Shown here: in pieces, positions 24,964 through 37,600 of the stretch | Position numbering within the stretch: the stretch's first letter is position 1 | Layout: each line of letters starts with the position of its first letter | Assembly (NCBI GenBank): GCA_050953405.1 | Contig: JBMNMP010000001.1 | Location: forward strand, 310,001 to 374,000 | Source: RUG100 sp050953405 | Lineage (GTDB): Bacteria; Bacillota; Clostridia; Peptostreptococcales; Anaerovoracaceae | Length of the DNA: 64,000 bases | Direction: 5' to 3' | Program-made: the position numbers and the translations under genes | Notes under the pieces: model-generated | What the model saw: only the letters and a program-made list of their open reading frames with translations | Told to the model about the DNA's origin: nothing | Database searches by the model: none

Positions 24964-25902
24964 TTACAGCAGGTGGATGAAAGCCGCACCGCAGGCCATG
25001 CAGATGATGCCGGCGATTTTGGCGATGGTGATCGGTTTGCGCTCCGATGCGAACAGGCCGAACTGATCGACCAGCAGACCGCCGGCCATCATACCGATAT
25101 CGGTGACGATGACGGTCATTCCGGTGCCCAGTACCTGAGCCAGATATACGTTGCCGAAGACGAAAAGAGCTCCGAGCACACCGCCCAGCCAGATCCACCA
25201 GGGATCGCGCTGTTTCTTTTCTTTCTGCGGTGCCGCCGCGGTCTCCGGGTGACCAAAGCCCAGTACAGCGTTCAATATCAGCAGAGCCAGCGTACCCACC
25301 GAGAACGAGATCAGCGCGGCACTGACGCGTGAATCGATGACTACGCCCAGGTAACCGTTGACCGCGGTCTGCGCGGAACTGAGCATGCCGCCGATGACTC
25401 CCAGCAGATACCAGGGCCAGCGTGGTGACAGCTTGTTCCTGCCGTCTTCGCCCTCAGCGCGTTTGCCGTTGGCGATGATCAGAGCGCCGATGAGGACCAG
25501 TGCGGCACCGATGCCGCGAAAAAGTCCGAATCTGATCTGTGGTGAATAAAAGAGGCTGAAGTTGTCTATCAGGAGTCCCATGATGATCTGTCCCAGCATC
25601 GGCATGATGACTGTTTGCACGCTGCCGAGCCTGGGCATAAGAACAATATTACAGGTGAGGAAGACGACACCGAAAATACCGCCCAGCCAGATCCAGAAAG
25701 GCTCCCTGACGATATCCCCGAACGGTATGGCCAGGGAATGCTCGTAGACCCCGGTCAGGGCGATGAGAAAAGCTGTGCCTATGGCAAAGGAAATAAGGGT
25801 CGCCCTGTAGGGCGTTCCCACTTTGCGCATCAGTCTCGTGTTGATACTGGTCTGGATCGGCAGTCCGATGCCGATGACGACTCCCACTGCGATTGCAAAC
25901 AT
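24964..25902 (-). CDS. DMT-superfamily transporter with two DUF606 (YdcZ-like) halves
   Basis: 312-aa, about ten membrane segments in two homologous halves: FAIAVGVVIGIGLPIQTSINTRL opening the first, PWYLLGVIGGMLSSAQTAVNGYLGVV opening the second. Each half ends with a short hydrophobic helix (GAALVLIGALIIANG, IAGIICMACGAAFIHLL). DUF606 proteins are inner-membrane transporters of unknown substrate. ATG 25902 has CGGAGG 11 nt upstream. Same strand as the oxidoreductases but 71 nt away. Confidence 0.88.
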   Translation of the reverse strand: MFAIAVGVVIGIGLPIQTSINTRLMRKVGTPYRATLISFAIGTAFLIALTGVYEHSLAIPFGDIVREPFWIWLGGIFGVVFLTCNIVLMPRLGSVQTVIMPMLGQIIMGLLIDNFSLFYSPQIRFGLFRGIGAALVLIGALIIANGKRAEGEDGRNKLSPRWPWYLLGVIGGMLSSAQTAVNGYLGVVIDSRVSAALISFSVGTLALLILNAVLGFGHPETAAAPQKEKKQRDPWWIWLGGVLGALFVFGNVYLAQVLGTGMTVIVTDIGMMAGGLLVDQFGLFASERKPITIAKIAGIICMACGAAFIHLL

Positions 25903-25968
25903 AAAAGTTCGACCTCCGAATAAATGAAAGTATATCACAGTGTGCGAGAAAAAGTAAAACCGGGATGC

Positions 25969-25996
25969 TTGAGAATGACGGCTATGCTGATATAAT
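25969..25996 (+). promoter_or_regulatory. Promoter of the DUF434 gene
   Basis: TTGAGA, 16-nt spacer, TATAAT; ends 25 nt before the chosen ATG, with AGAAGG between. Confidence 0.7.
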
Positions 25997-26021
25997 CTAA
26001 AGATGAAAGAAGGTGTTTTTC

Positions 26022-26729
26022 ATGAGTGAAAGTGCACGCCGCGGGTTTCAGCCCGCTGATCGCCGGGAGTTCGGAGAAGAGGCCCTGCCAAAGCTCAGGA
26101 CGGCTGCCCGCCATATAAGCTATCTGTTAGATGAAGGTTATGGCATGAAGCAGGCCTCTGTTTTTGTGGGCAACCACTTCCTGCTCTCCGGGCGTCAGCG
26201 TCTGGCACTGATGCGGTCCCTGGCCTCTACGAGCCAGCTGATAGAGAGAAAGAAAAAAGAGCTGGAGCCCGAGGATATGCAGGGGCGTGAAGTATATATA
26301 GACGGATTCAATATAATGATCACTTTAGAGATAGCGCTGCTGGATGCCACCCTCCTGATGGGGAAAGACGGATGTGTGCGCGATCTGGCCGGGCTGCGCG
26401 GGACTTACCGTATAATAGAGGTCACCCGGCAGGCGGCAGAACTCCTCCAGAAGACGCTGCAAGAACTGAAAATAGCGCGCGCCAACGTGCTGCTGGATGC
26501 GCCGGTCTCCAACTCGGGACGCTTGAAGACTCTGCTGGCGGAAACGCATGAGGGCGGATTCGAGCTGGATATCAGTCTCGAAAATAAAGTCGATGCCCTG
26601 CTGCAGGGCAGAGAAAATGTGATCAGCGCCGACTCGGGCGTACTGGATGACTGCGTCTCCTGGTTCAATCTGGTACCCCTGTGCCTTGAAAGAGCCGGGC
26701 GCAGTGAACTGCCTGTTCAGGTCTGGTGA
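26022..26729 (+). CDS. DUF434/DUF5616 domain protein
   Basis: The 235-aa product has an N-terminal helical domain (REFGEEALPKLRTAARHISYLLDEGYGMKQASVFVGNHFLLSGRQRLALMRS) typical of DUF434 and a C-terminal alpha/beta part (VYIDGFNIMITLEIALLDATLLMGKDGCVRDLAGLRGTYR, then NVLLDAPVSNSGRLK, VISADSGVLDD). The second part has conserved acidic residues (DGFN, DAPVSNSGR, DSGVLDD) reminiscent of PIN-like or RNase-type metal sites, which is only an impression. Function unknown. The gene is convergent with tcdA. Confidence 0.8.
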   Translation: MSESARRGFQPADRREFGEEALPKLRTAARHISYLLDEGYGMKQASVFVGNHFLLSGRQRLALMRSLASTSQLIERKKKELEPEDMQGREVYIDGFNIMITLEIALLDATLLMGKDGCVRDLAGLRGTYRIIEVTRQAAELLQKTLQELKIARANVLLDAPVSNSGRLKTLLAETHEGGFELDISLENKVDALLQGRENVISADSGVLDDCVSWFNLVPLCLERAGRSELPVQVW

Positions 26730-26731
26730 AT

Positions 26732-27469
26732 TCATTCACCTGAGATCCCGGACAGATCTTTGATCACTTCTCCCGCTATGATCATGCCGACGACGGGAGG
26801 AACGAAAGCTGTGGATCCGGGAACGCTGCGCCTGCCGGGCTGTGCACTTTCTTTTGCGATATCTTCAGTGCCCGCCGCATAGCGGCGAGGCGTTTCTCTG
26901 GAATAGACGACCTTCAGGGAATCTATGCCGCGTTTTCGCAGTTCCCGCCTCATCACCTTGGCCAGGGGACAGATCGAAGTCTGATAAATATCGGCGACTT
27001 CGAAGGCGGAGGCTTCCAGCTTGTTGCCGGCTCCCATACTGCTGATGACGGGCACTCCGGCTTCCTTTGCCTGCACTGCCAGCTGCAGTTTTGCGGCCAC
27101 GGTATCCACCGCGTCCACGACATAAGAATACTGCGGGAAGTCGAATTCATCTTTGTTTTCCGGCAGGAAGAAGCAGCGATGCGCATGCACGACTGCCTGC
27201 GGATTGATGGAAAGGATGCGTTCCTTCATTACATCCACCTTGGGGCGCCCCAGTGTTTCCCGGGTGGCGATGATCTGCCGGTTCAAATTTGTCAGCGATA
27301 CTTCGTCGCTGTCGACCAGATCTATTTCGCCTACGCCGCTCCTCGCCAGGGCTTCAGCGGCATACCCGCCGACGCCGCCGACTCCGAATACGGCCACTCT
27401 GGCATTTTTCAGCCGGGTCATAGCCTCGTGCCCCAGCAGCAGTTCTGTCCTTGAAAATTGATCTGGCAT
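26732..27469 (-). CDS. tcdA: TcdA, tRNA threonylcarbamoyladenosine dehydratase (ThiF/E1-like)
   Basis: Converts t6A37 to cyclic ct6A in tRNA using ATP. The 245-aa product has the E1-like adenylation fold: RVAVFGVGGVGGYAAEALARSGVGEIDLVDSDEVSLTNLNRQ (GxGGVG nucleotide loop, D of VDxD, NRQ), VVDAVDTVAAK and SSMGAGNKLE. Late RRYAAGTEDIAKESAQPGRRSVPGSTAFVPPVVG resembles the YgdL/TcdA C-terminus. ATG 27469 follows AGGAGGAATTAT. Confidence 0.93.
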   Translation of the reverse strand: MPDQFSRTELLLGHEAMTRLKNARVAVFGVGGVGGYAAEALARSGVGEIDLVDSDEVSLTNLNRQIIATRETLGRPKVDVMKERILSINPQAVVHAHRCFFLPENKDEFDFPQYSYVVDAVDTVAAKLQLAVQAKEAGVPVISSMGAGNKLEASAFEVADIYQTSICPLAKVMRRELRKRGIDSLKVVYSRETPRRYAAGTEDIAKESAQPGRRSVPGSTAFVPPVVGMIIAGEVIKDLSGISGE

Positions 27470-27590
27470 ATAATTCCTCCTGAAAACTTTCATTATACGT
27501 ACACTGCATGATATATCCTGAGGGCTGTGATGTCAATCTTGCCAGTAAGCCGGTTTTGTGATAAATTTGTTTTAGATATTAATACAATTA

Positions 27591-27689
27591 CACTGCCACC
27601 GGGTAGTGGCGATGCGGCAGCATCCGCCAGCGTGTCATTAGGTCTTTGAAGATGCGCAGAGGATGCTTTTTACTAGCGGGGTGCAAACG
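27591..27689 (+). other. Structured leader upstream of pnuC
   Basis: The 195 nt between tcdA and pnuC contain stacked hairpins in the last 100 nt: GCCAC-CGGGTA-GTGGC (27595-27610) directly followed by GATGC-GGCA-GCATC (27611-27624), then further GATGC-type repeats. pnuC genes are often under riboswitch or NrtR/NadR control, but I cannot match this to a known class. Confidence 0.35.
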
Positions 27690-28385
27690 ATGAACCTGAT
27701 CAAATCACTGAAAAATCTCAGCAAATTCGAGACATGTCTCTGGCTGGGTTCGGTGGCCGTGATCATTGCGGCTTCCCTTTCGATGAGGAACGGCAGCTGG
27801 TTGAACCTGGTTTCCAGCCTCATCGGGGTCACCTCTCTCATCCTGGTCGCCAAGGGCGATGCACTGGGCCAGCTGCTGATGGTGATCTTCAGTATCTGCT
27901 ACGCCGTTATCTCATGGCACTTCCGCTATTACGGAGAGATGATAACCTATCTGGGGATGACGATGCCCATAGCGGCCGCAGCCATGGTTTCCTGGCTGCG
28001 CCATCCATATAAGGAAAGAGAAGTGCGCATCAGCCGCATGCACAGACGGAACTGGATCATACTTTTGTCATTGACGGCTGCGGTCACTGCGGTTTTCTAT
28101 TTTCTGCTGGCCGCGCTGGCAACCCCCAATCTTTTCTTCAGCACGGTTTCCATAACCACCAGCTTTCTGGCCGCTTCGCTGATGCTGCTGCGGAGCAGGC
28201 TGTATGCGGTGGCTTATGCCTCCAATGACCTCGTACTCATCATACTCTGGGTACTGGCGACCCTTGAAAACATGGCATATCTGCCCATGATAATCTGTTT
28301 TGCCGTCTTTTTCGTCAAAGATATGTACGGTTTCTATAACTGGGGCATCATGCGCCGCAGGCAGGAGGAAAAGCCATCTGCCTGA
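27690..28385 (+). CDS. pnuC: PnuC-family nicotinamide riboside (vitamin-precursor) transporter
   Basis: 231-aa membrane protein with about seven helices. The PnuC fold is recognisable: FETCLWLGSVAVIIAASL, NLVSSLIGVTSLILVAKGDALGQLLMVIFSICYAVISW (GxxGQ.. substrate region), WLRHPY, ASNDLVLIILWVLATL and MIICFAVFFVKDMYGFYNW near the end. Imports nicotinamide riboside for NAD synthesis by facilitated diffusion. The start at 27690 is chosen by alignment to the family; a start at 27663 is possible. Only GGGGTG serves as ribosome site. Confidence 0.9.
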   Translation: MNLIKSLKNLSKFETCLWLGSVAVIIAASLSMRNGSWLNLVSSLIGVTSLILVAKGDALGQLLMVIFSICYAVISWHFRYYGEMITYLGMTMPIAAAAMVSWLRHPYKEREVRISRMHRRNWIILLSLTAAVTAVFYFLLAALATPNLFFSTVSITTSFLAASLMLLRSRLYAVAYASNDLVLIILWVLATLENMAYLPMIICFAVFFVKDMYGFYNWGIMRRRQEEKPSA

Positions 28386-28456
28386 CCTTTATTACATGGC
28401 TGTCATTCCAGGTGGAAATGTCTCTTCGGGCACCACTGAAAATCTCCAATATCCAG

Positions 28457-28490
28457 ACGCCGGTTAAAGAAATTTAGCCGGCGTGTTGTT
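28457..28490 (+). terminator. Terminator after pnuC
   Basis: ACGCCGGTTAAA and TTTAGCCGGCGT (12-bp arms) followed by GTTGTTTT, 70 nt after the pnuC stop. Confidence 0.75.
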
Positions 28491-28606
28491 TTAATGACAG
28501 AATAATGCCGAAATTGCATATATAATATTGTAACTTGTAATCGTGTCTATTAATGAATGTAAAAGGCATTTCAGAGTTTGCAGAATGAACTTGGAGGAGG
28601 TTTTGC

Positions 28607-31600
28607 ATGAAGTTATTAAGGAGGAAGGCAGTGGCATATTTTGTCGTGGTCACCATGATAATGTCACTGTTTTATGCGTTGCCGCAAACGGCAAACGCTG
28701 AGGGAGCAGGTGCCCCGGCCACAAAATGCACCGAGGAGGGATCAGGTACTGAGAGTGATCCCTATTTGCTGTCTACAGCAGAACAATTAAAAGATCTCGA
28801 CAATACTGTGGACACAGGAACCACATATGCGGGACAATATTTCAAATTAAAGAACGACATCGATGCCGGCGGAACGCTGAGCGGGCCTATCGGCACCTCT
28901 GCTGCCAATGCATTCCAGGGTGTATTCGATGGTGACCACAAAGCGATCACCGTAGAGATCACCGGGGATGCCAACGGCGGCGGTCTTTTCAGCAGCCTTA
29001 ACGGAGCGACGGTCAAGGATCTGACCGTGAAGGGCTCGGTGACCGGCAGAGCGGAGACCGGCGGCATCGCGGGGAACCTGAAAGATTCCACCATCAGCGG
29101 CTGCCGTGTGGAAGCTGAAGTCACCACTACCGGCAGAGGATATACCGGAGGCACCGGCGGTGTGGCCGGGTATCTGACCGGTTCCAACACCATCGAAAAC
29201 TGTACCTGCACAGGTACAGTCACTGTAGACTGGGACAGCTATAATTCAAGTATCGGTATCGGCGGCATCGCGGGTACCGTATATAACGGCAGCACAGCTG
29301 TCAGAGGCTGTACCAACGAAGGAAACATACAGGACAAGACCGATGGCAACACTACCACAGCAGGCAAAGGCGGCATCGTAGGAAAATCAGATGCCATCAG
29401 CACGATCGAGGATTGTGTCAACAAGGGCACCATATCCAGCGTGTCTTCCTCGGGATACAGCGGTGCTCCAAGGATCGCAGGCATCATCGGGGCCACCTCC
29501 AGCGACACCAGCGAGAGCAACAGCATAGAGCGCTGCGTCAATGAAGGCACCATCACCAATGAATCGGGCAGCAGCGACGCCATGACCGGCGGTATCATAG
29601 CTTACTCGTACGGACGCGACACGGTGACTGAGTGCATCAACCGCGGCGTCATCAATGCATCTGCAGGAGATGCGGGCGGCATAGCGGCAACCATGAAGAA
29701 TTACTATGTATCTAATGTAGAATCCTCATACAATACGGCTGCCGTCAACAACAAGGGAACAGCCAGCAACTGCTACACCGGAGGAGTCGTGGGCAGTGCG
29801 GGACAGAGCAAGGTCAGCGTCCTCAGCTGCTACAACAGGGGACAGGTGACCAGCGCCAGCAGCGGTACAGGAACCGGTGCTGTCATCGGCAAGCCGTATT
29901 CTGCAACTTCAATAAACAGTGCTTATATCGCCAGAAACAAATATCTCAAGGGCACAGCGGCGCTGGGTATCGGCGGAGTAGATCCGGACAAAGAATCCTG
30001 CACCTCGTTTGAGGCACCAAGTGCAGATCTGCCGGAGGAACTCGGCAGTGCTTTCAAGACAGACCTCGATCCGCAGATCAACGAAGGATATCCGATACTG
30101 CGCTGGCAGGATCCGAACTCCGGTTTTGCGGTCGATTTCAATATCAGCGACAAAGAGACAAACGCTTCTATAAACGGAGCCACGATAACGATCGAAGGTC
30201 AGACTCCGGTATCGGCCACAAGCTTTGAACTCAAGAGCGGCACTTATCAGTACAAGGTCAGCACGCCGGGATTCAAAGAGGCGACCGGTTCGGTCACCGT
30301 AGGCAGGAAGAGTATGTCTGTCGATGTTGCTCTGGAGCCGCTGAAGTATGACTACGAGCTCACAGTTTCACCTGCCGCGGCTGCGGTGGAGATGAACAAC
30401 GACACGCTGGGAAAGATCAGCAGTGCCGATCCGGTTATCGACAAGGAAGCCGATACAGCGGTATACAAGTATCAGCTCAATGATAAAGAATCGTATGGAG
30501 CTTTCAATTATAAGGTAAGCTGCTTCGGTTATCAGCCTCAGAGCGGAGAGATCTCCCTCTCGGAGGCCGGGAGCAAGACTGTTGCTCTCGCACAGCAGGA
30601 AAAACATGACCTTACCATCAAGGTGGGACCGGCTGCGGCCGAAGCCAGAGCTACTCTGAAGAACACAGAGTACAACGTAGAAGTGAAGGCTGATGCGGCA
30701 TCCGGCAATGAATTCAAATACAGCCTGCCGGCTGGCGAATATTCGTACACCGTAAAGGCCAAAGGATACAAGACTCAGCAGGGAACTCTGAAAGTGCCCG
30801 ATGAGGATACATTGTCACTGACGCTCGAAGAAAAGCCGGGCTGGGATGGCGAATCCATCGATACAGACTGGTACACTGCGGACCCGGATGCCAGCACATT
30901 CGAGATCAGCGAACCTGAAGAACTGGCAGGACTGGCACAGCTGGTCAACTACAAAGCCAGCGGAGACACAGTCGACTTCCAGGGAAAGACCATCAAGCTG
31001 ACAGCAGATATCAATCTGGCTGACGGGAAATGGACTTCGATAGGATGCAAGCCGGGATCATCGACAGATGCTTATCCTTTCAAGGGTACTTTTGACGGAA
31101 ACGGACATGCTGTCCGCGGACTGAATGTGCCGGGAACGGACAAGTTCTATCAGGGATTCTTCGGATACACAGATGGAGCGACCATACGCGACCTTTCAGT
31201 ATCCGGCAAGGTGACCATCGCTAACAGCGGAGTGCCCTGCGGCGGACTGATGGCGGCAGGCAGCGAGGCCACCGTAGAAAATGTGACCACCGATATAGAC
31301 GTAAACGCAACTGCGAGCACATCGGCTTACATAGGCGGCATCTGCGGCAAAGCGATCGGTGGCACCTTCACCGACTGCACGAACCTGGGCAGCATCACCG
31401 GCGGATATCAGGTCGGCGGCATCATAGGAACATCGTATACCAACGGTATCACGGTGAACCGCTGCGTCAACGAAGGTGATGTTACAGGAAATACCACGGG
31501 AACAACGACCTCTTATGTGTCGGCCGGGATCGAGGGTAATTCATATAAGAAAGATACCATTGAATACTGCATCAACAAGGGCAAGATCAGCGGTGCCAAC

Positions 31601-34600
31601 CAGGGTCTGGGCGGTATCGTCGGCATCATGCAGGCCAATGATGCGCGCATACAGAGCTGCTACAACCTGGGCGATATAGAGTCCACCAGCGACAGCGCAA
31701 ACGTGGGCGGCATCCTGGCTTACAGAGGCTCCAATTACTCGTCATCTTCCATACTCAATGACATCATATCCTGCTACAGCGCGGGAACCATCAAAGGCGG
31801 AAAGGTAGTCGGCGGAGTTCTCGGCAACCAGAAGGACAACACCATCAACGTTCAGAGAACGCACAGCAACTATTATCTCAAGAGCGACACCTACAAGGGA
31901 CTGGGAGCAACCGGTATGGACCATGATGGCGTTTATATGCCATTCGAAAAGTCTGTGATCGGAGACTACACTGACCTCATAGCGGGCCTGGGCAGCGATT
32001 ATAGCACCAGCTCGCAGCAGGACTATCCTATCCTCAAGTGGCAGGATCCCGATTCAAAGTTCGATGTCAACTTTGATATCAGCTATGACAGCAAGGCCAA
32101 CCTGGGCGATGACCAGGCGGTGATCACCTTGAAGGACAAGGAGGGCGCCATTGTGGCCTCTGAAGAGGGAGATGCCCTTCATTATGCTCTGAAGAACGGG
32201 AAATATACGTATACTATCGAGAAGAAGGGATACGAAAACAAGAGTGGAGAAATCACTGTCGACAAGGCCGCCCTTACAGAAAAGGTGACCATGACAGCGG
32301 AAAAATACTATTATACTGCCAAGATCGCCAGGGAAGCTGATTTCACATTGAAGGATGCCAACGGCGTGGAAGTGCAGAGACCGGATTATGACGACTCGGC
32401 CGGCGGCTATGTGTACAAACTGTACAACGGAAAATACAGCTACCAGGCAAAGAGGTTCGGATATCAGGCTCAGAGCGGTGAAGAAGAGATAAGCTATGCA
32501 TCGAAACTGCACGATTTCTCACTGGAAGCCATGCCGGTCAGCAAGGTGAAATTCGATATCACGGCTGCGGAAGGTTCCTTCAGCGGCAGCGACCCCACTG
32601 TATTGATATACAGCAAGGGCGGAGATTTCGACGGCACTCTGATAGGAACATACGATGCCGACAGCGCGATCGCGGAAGGCATTATGTTCCCGCGTGGAGA
32701 ATATAATTACACCATCAAGGCCGACGGCTTCAACACCAGGCGCGGCGAGATGACGGTCGGCGCAGATCCGCAGACGATCAGTGTGGAAATGGCCACCAAG
32801 AGCGGATGGGGCGGAGAGGAAGACGTGGATACCGACTGGTATACCAACAATCCGGACGCTACATCATATATCATCAAAAATGAATCCGAGTTTGCCGGAC
32901 TGGCAAAGCTGGTCAACGAGGGCACAGATACCTTCGCAGGAAAGTCTCTGACGATCACGAAGGATCTCGATCTCAAGGATGCGGCATGGACGCCGATCGG
33001 CGGATACAGCATGGGCACTACTAAAGAGTTCAGCGGCAGTCTCGATGGCGGCGGACATTCGATCACCATCAGCAGCGGTGAATTCAAGAACAACGAGTCC
33101 TGCTTCGGTATCTTCGGATACATCAACAAGGCTAATATCAGCAATCTGGTAATACGCGGATCTGTTAAAGCCACCTACAACGGCGAAAACGGAACCTCTA
33201 TGATCTACGCGGGAGGTCTGGCAGGTTATGCCGGCAGCTCGGTGATCACAAACTGCTACAACCAGATGGCGATCGACTTTACAGCGACGACTACAGGCAT
33301 GGGCATCGTTGACATCGGCGGACTCACCGGCTGGTCAGTGGGCACCAGCTACGACCGCTGCTGCAGCATCACGCCTGTCAGCGGGACCTTCAACACTACG
33401 GCGGCCACCGGAATATGCTACGCAGGCGGACTGGTGGGCTTTGATCAGAGCGGAATGTCTTCTGCGAGATCGAGCATGACAAACTGCTACAACACAGGCG
33501 CAGTGACCGCGACAGGCAAGACGTTCTCCTATGCAGGCGGACTGATCGGAAACCTCAGCGGAGACAACACCTACTTTGAGATGAACAACTGCTATAACAC
33601 AGGTCTCTCACAGGCGGCAGCGACAACGGCAGCCATGCACCCGCTGATAGGAAACGGCGGCAACGAAGGAAATTACAACAACAATTACTATCTGGAAGGA
33701 GACCAGAGCGAAATCAGCTCCAACTCGACGGCAAAGAGCGATGAATACATGCGTTCGGCGGCCTTCGCAGCTGATCTCGGTGCTGCTTATTCGCAGAACA
33801 GCAACGGCGGCTATCCTCTGTTCTCATCAGAGGCCGGAGTTCATCACATTGCGGTGACTAAGGCACCGGAGAAGACGACTTACAACGATCAGGAAGATTT
33901 CGATGACAGCGGAATGGAGGTAACAGCTTATCTCTCAGACAGCGATACTATCGGAACAAGAATCTTCTCGGGATGGAGCGTTAAGGATGGAAAGAATCTC
34001 AAGCCGGGCACCACTGAAGTAACTATCGAGTACAAAGGGGTGACTGCCAAGGTTCCGATTACAGTGAACCAGGTCGTTCATCCGATAGCCAACAGCGAAC
34101 TGAACTTTGCAATTACTCAGCCGGAGGCTGGAAAGGCTCCGCAGCAGGACATCGAGCTCAGCGGAACGCAGGCGGACAAGTTCTCGGCGGATATCAGCTG
34201 GCAAAAGGGCGGCAAGGCATGGAGCGGCAACTTTGAAGCAGCTTCCTATTACCGCGCACAGGTGACCCTGAAGGCGAAGTATGTCGAGGGCGACGCATAT
34301 TATGAATTCAGCAAGTATGCGGCACCGAAGGTTGACGGAGCTTATGAAGTGAAGTATGTGACCGAGGAAAAGAACGCAGCAGGTGTGATCACCACTGTCA
34401 GGTTCACGGTGACCTTCAAGGCCACGACTTCGGCAAGCAAGGGCCTCGAAGACAAGGCAAGCCACCTCTATTATGAAGGTGATACCGGGGCACCGTCGGA
34501 CTTCAGCAGCTACCTCGATGATCAGCTGACGATCAGCGGCATCGGAGATAAAGACAAAACATATCAGGTAAAGGATCTGGAACAGCTGGTGCTGCAGAAG

Positions 34601-37600
34601 GATCTGGGAATGGAAGCTGCCCGCGGAAATGAAAAGCTGGACGGCATCAGACTCTATGACTTCCTGCACGAAGCCGGCATGGACGAGAATCTGAAAGACG
34701 GCACTACGGTGACCGTTTATGGCAAGGATGAGATCAAGCCGGTAGAGATGACCATAAAGGATCTGCGCAGCGCAACAGGCGATGAAGCAGCAATTCTGGC
34801 TTATGGCGATGAAAACAACGGACTGCCGCTGGCCAAAGCCAGGGGACCGTTGTGGCTGGTACAGAAGGATCTCGATGCCACGCAGGGTACCGGGGTGACC
34901 AGGATAGTGATCGGCAGCCAGGAAGCTGCGGAGACACAGAACATCACCTTCCAGGCCAACGAGCCTGATCCGGCAGTGACTGTAAAAGACAGTTACGGAA
35001 ACAAGATCAGCGCTGCATCAGCGGACAATGTTTATCAGCTGCGCAAGGGAGAGACTTACAAATATTCAATAACCAAGGAGGGTTATACCGTTGAGAGCGG
35101 AGAAGTGACCCCGGGCGACCAGCCGCAGACCATCAAGGTCGAACTGCTCCCGGTATGGGATGGAAAGACCCTGAAGGAACCGGCCAGGGATGCCGACGGA
35201 TACTATCTGATCGGAAGCGCAGAGGAACTGATGTGGTGGAATCAGAATCACAGCAAGGATGACAAGGTCAAGCTTACTGCTGATATCGCACTCAACAACG
35301 GCGTAGATAACGTCAACAAATGGCCTCTCGTTTACGGAGAAAGAGAAGACGCAGCCTTCAACGGAGTATTTGATGGACAGGGCCATGTCATTCACGGGCT
35401 GTACATCGACAGAGAAAACACATATGAACTGGTAATCGACTGGAGCGGAGCTGTACTCGCTTATCCTGATTCCATAGATCAGATCGGAATGTTCGGTTAC
35501 TTGAAGGATGCCAACATCAAGAACTTTGGACTTGAGGGCAGCATACATCTGTATGACAGACCGGATGGATCTCTGGCTGACTGGGAACAGGTCGGCGGTA
35601 TTGCGGGCTATGTACACGGCGCGTCAAAGATCGAAAACTGCTACACCAACGTAGACATTACGGTGGAAGCAAGCACAGAGACGGCAACGGTAGGCGGATA
35701 TCCGGTATCCGGATTCGGCGATAAGACAGACACTTACATCGGAGGCATAGCGGGCTCTATAGCGACCAATGCCACGATCGACAACTGCTACAGCAAGGGC
35801 ACTCTCATTGGAGCGCAGACAAGACGCATAGACATAGGCGGCATCGTCGGCGGCATGAGGAGTGCGAGCACCAAGGTCACAAATTGCTATTCTACAGCAA
35901 AGCTGCAGGCTTTTGAGAGGGCAGGTTCGGATTACGATTCACACCTGGGCGGTATCGCCGGCGACCCGGCTGTATGGAGCGAAGACAACAGCGGTGCTAT
36001 CAGCGGCAGCTACGCCCTGAACAGTGAGTTCAAAGGCAACACCGACTCTAAAGTCAAGGCCGGACGCGTATCCGGACTGGGCAAGGCGCTCTCCGGCAAC
36101 TACGGATCCACATCGATCAAAACCGACGGTGTAGATCTCTCGAAGACCACCGGAGCGGACACCATCGGCGGAGCCGATATCACATTGGATACAGCCACGA
36201 AGGCAGATACCTACAAGGCTTCAGGCTGGAGTACGGACATCTGGAACCTCGATTCCGGCAGCTACCCGATGCTCAAGTGGCAGAAGGCGCCTGCGGGCAG
36301 CGACAGATATGCCGACTACACGCCTGCAAAGGACGAAAACGGTGACCAGGAATGGGATGGATATTTCAGTGAACATGCGGCACCGCCATACTTCAAGGTC
36401 GGCTTCCGTGTAAATGGCTACAATACAGAGTCAGTGAAGAAATTTACGCGCGACCAGATGAAGGAAATGGCCCGGGCCGATAACGAGGGAACACTTTACT
36501 ATTCGGCTAAGAGCGGCATGGGCGGCAACGCCGGAAGAGCAGTCAGCGAATATGTATATATCGACTCCCTGATGAAGAATGCAGGTATCAGCTTCAAGTC
36601 AGGTGACGTACTCTCATTCGGCACTTACGCTGCATATGATTATGACAAGCTGATGGAGGATCGCTACTACTATCCGGGATGGAACGACGACAGTTCGGCC
36701 GGAGCAGTCAAGCGCAAGGCGGTTATCGCGCTGAAGTCCTATGGAGATTCCTATGGAGTCACCAGAGAAACGCTGGAGAACTTTGGCGGCAGCACGGATT
36801 ACCTCTATGCTTATATGCTGACATTCGGACAGAAGACTCCGGACGAAAGCACTTATGGTGACTTCGCTTATCAGCAGGTATCCGGCACTGTGGTCTACAA
36901 TGACGCCGCGGCGGCCAATGATACCGTAAAGCAGCTGCTGCAGAGTGAGATCGACAAAGCAGTGAATGCACTGCAGGCGACAGCAACGTCATCAGACAGC
37001 GATAAAGTCGCCGGTGGCAGCTATTATGTTTCCCAGACGGATCACGACAGATACGCAGCTTCGATCGATGCGGCGAGGACCAAACTGGCTAAGGAAACAG
37101 CGACCAACGGCAGCATCATGAGTGCTGTGGAAACGCTGCGTGCCGACGGCAAGACCTTCGAGAAGGCTAAGAAACCGGGAACCGGCGCAGACAGGAGCAA
37201 ACTGCAGGCGACTATGGATACAGCACGTGAAGTGGTCGCGGCGACAGTTGTCAGCAACGACGGTTCCGATGTATCGCAGGACAAGATGTGGGCTACTCAG
37301 AGCGAGATCGATGCTATGAACGCCAAGATCGCAGCGGCTCAGCTGGTCAACGATAATGAAGAAGCTACTCAGATGGATATCGACAACGCGGAATTCGCGC
37401 TCAGATGCGCCATTGCCGACTTTGCTGCAGACAGCGGCAACCTGGAGGCTCTATCCAGGCAGGCGGCAGCTAAGGCACTGCACGATTACGTGGACGGCCT
37501 CGACATGAGCAAGTACCGCGACAAGGAAAAGAACGAGATCGATACCCTGCTGCAGGAAGGCCTCACAAATATCAAGAAGGCCAAAACTACCAGCGACATC

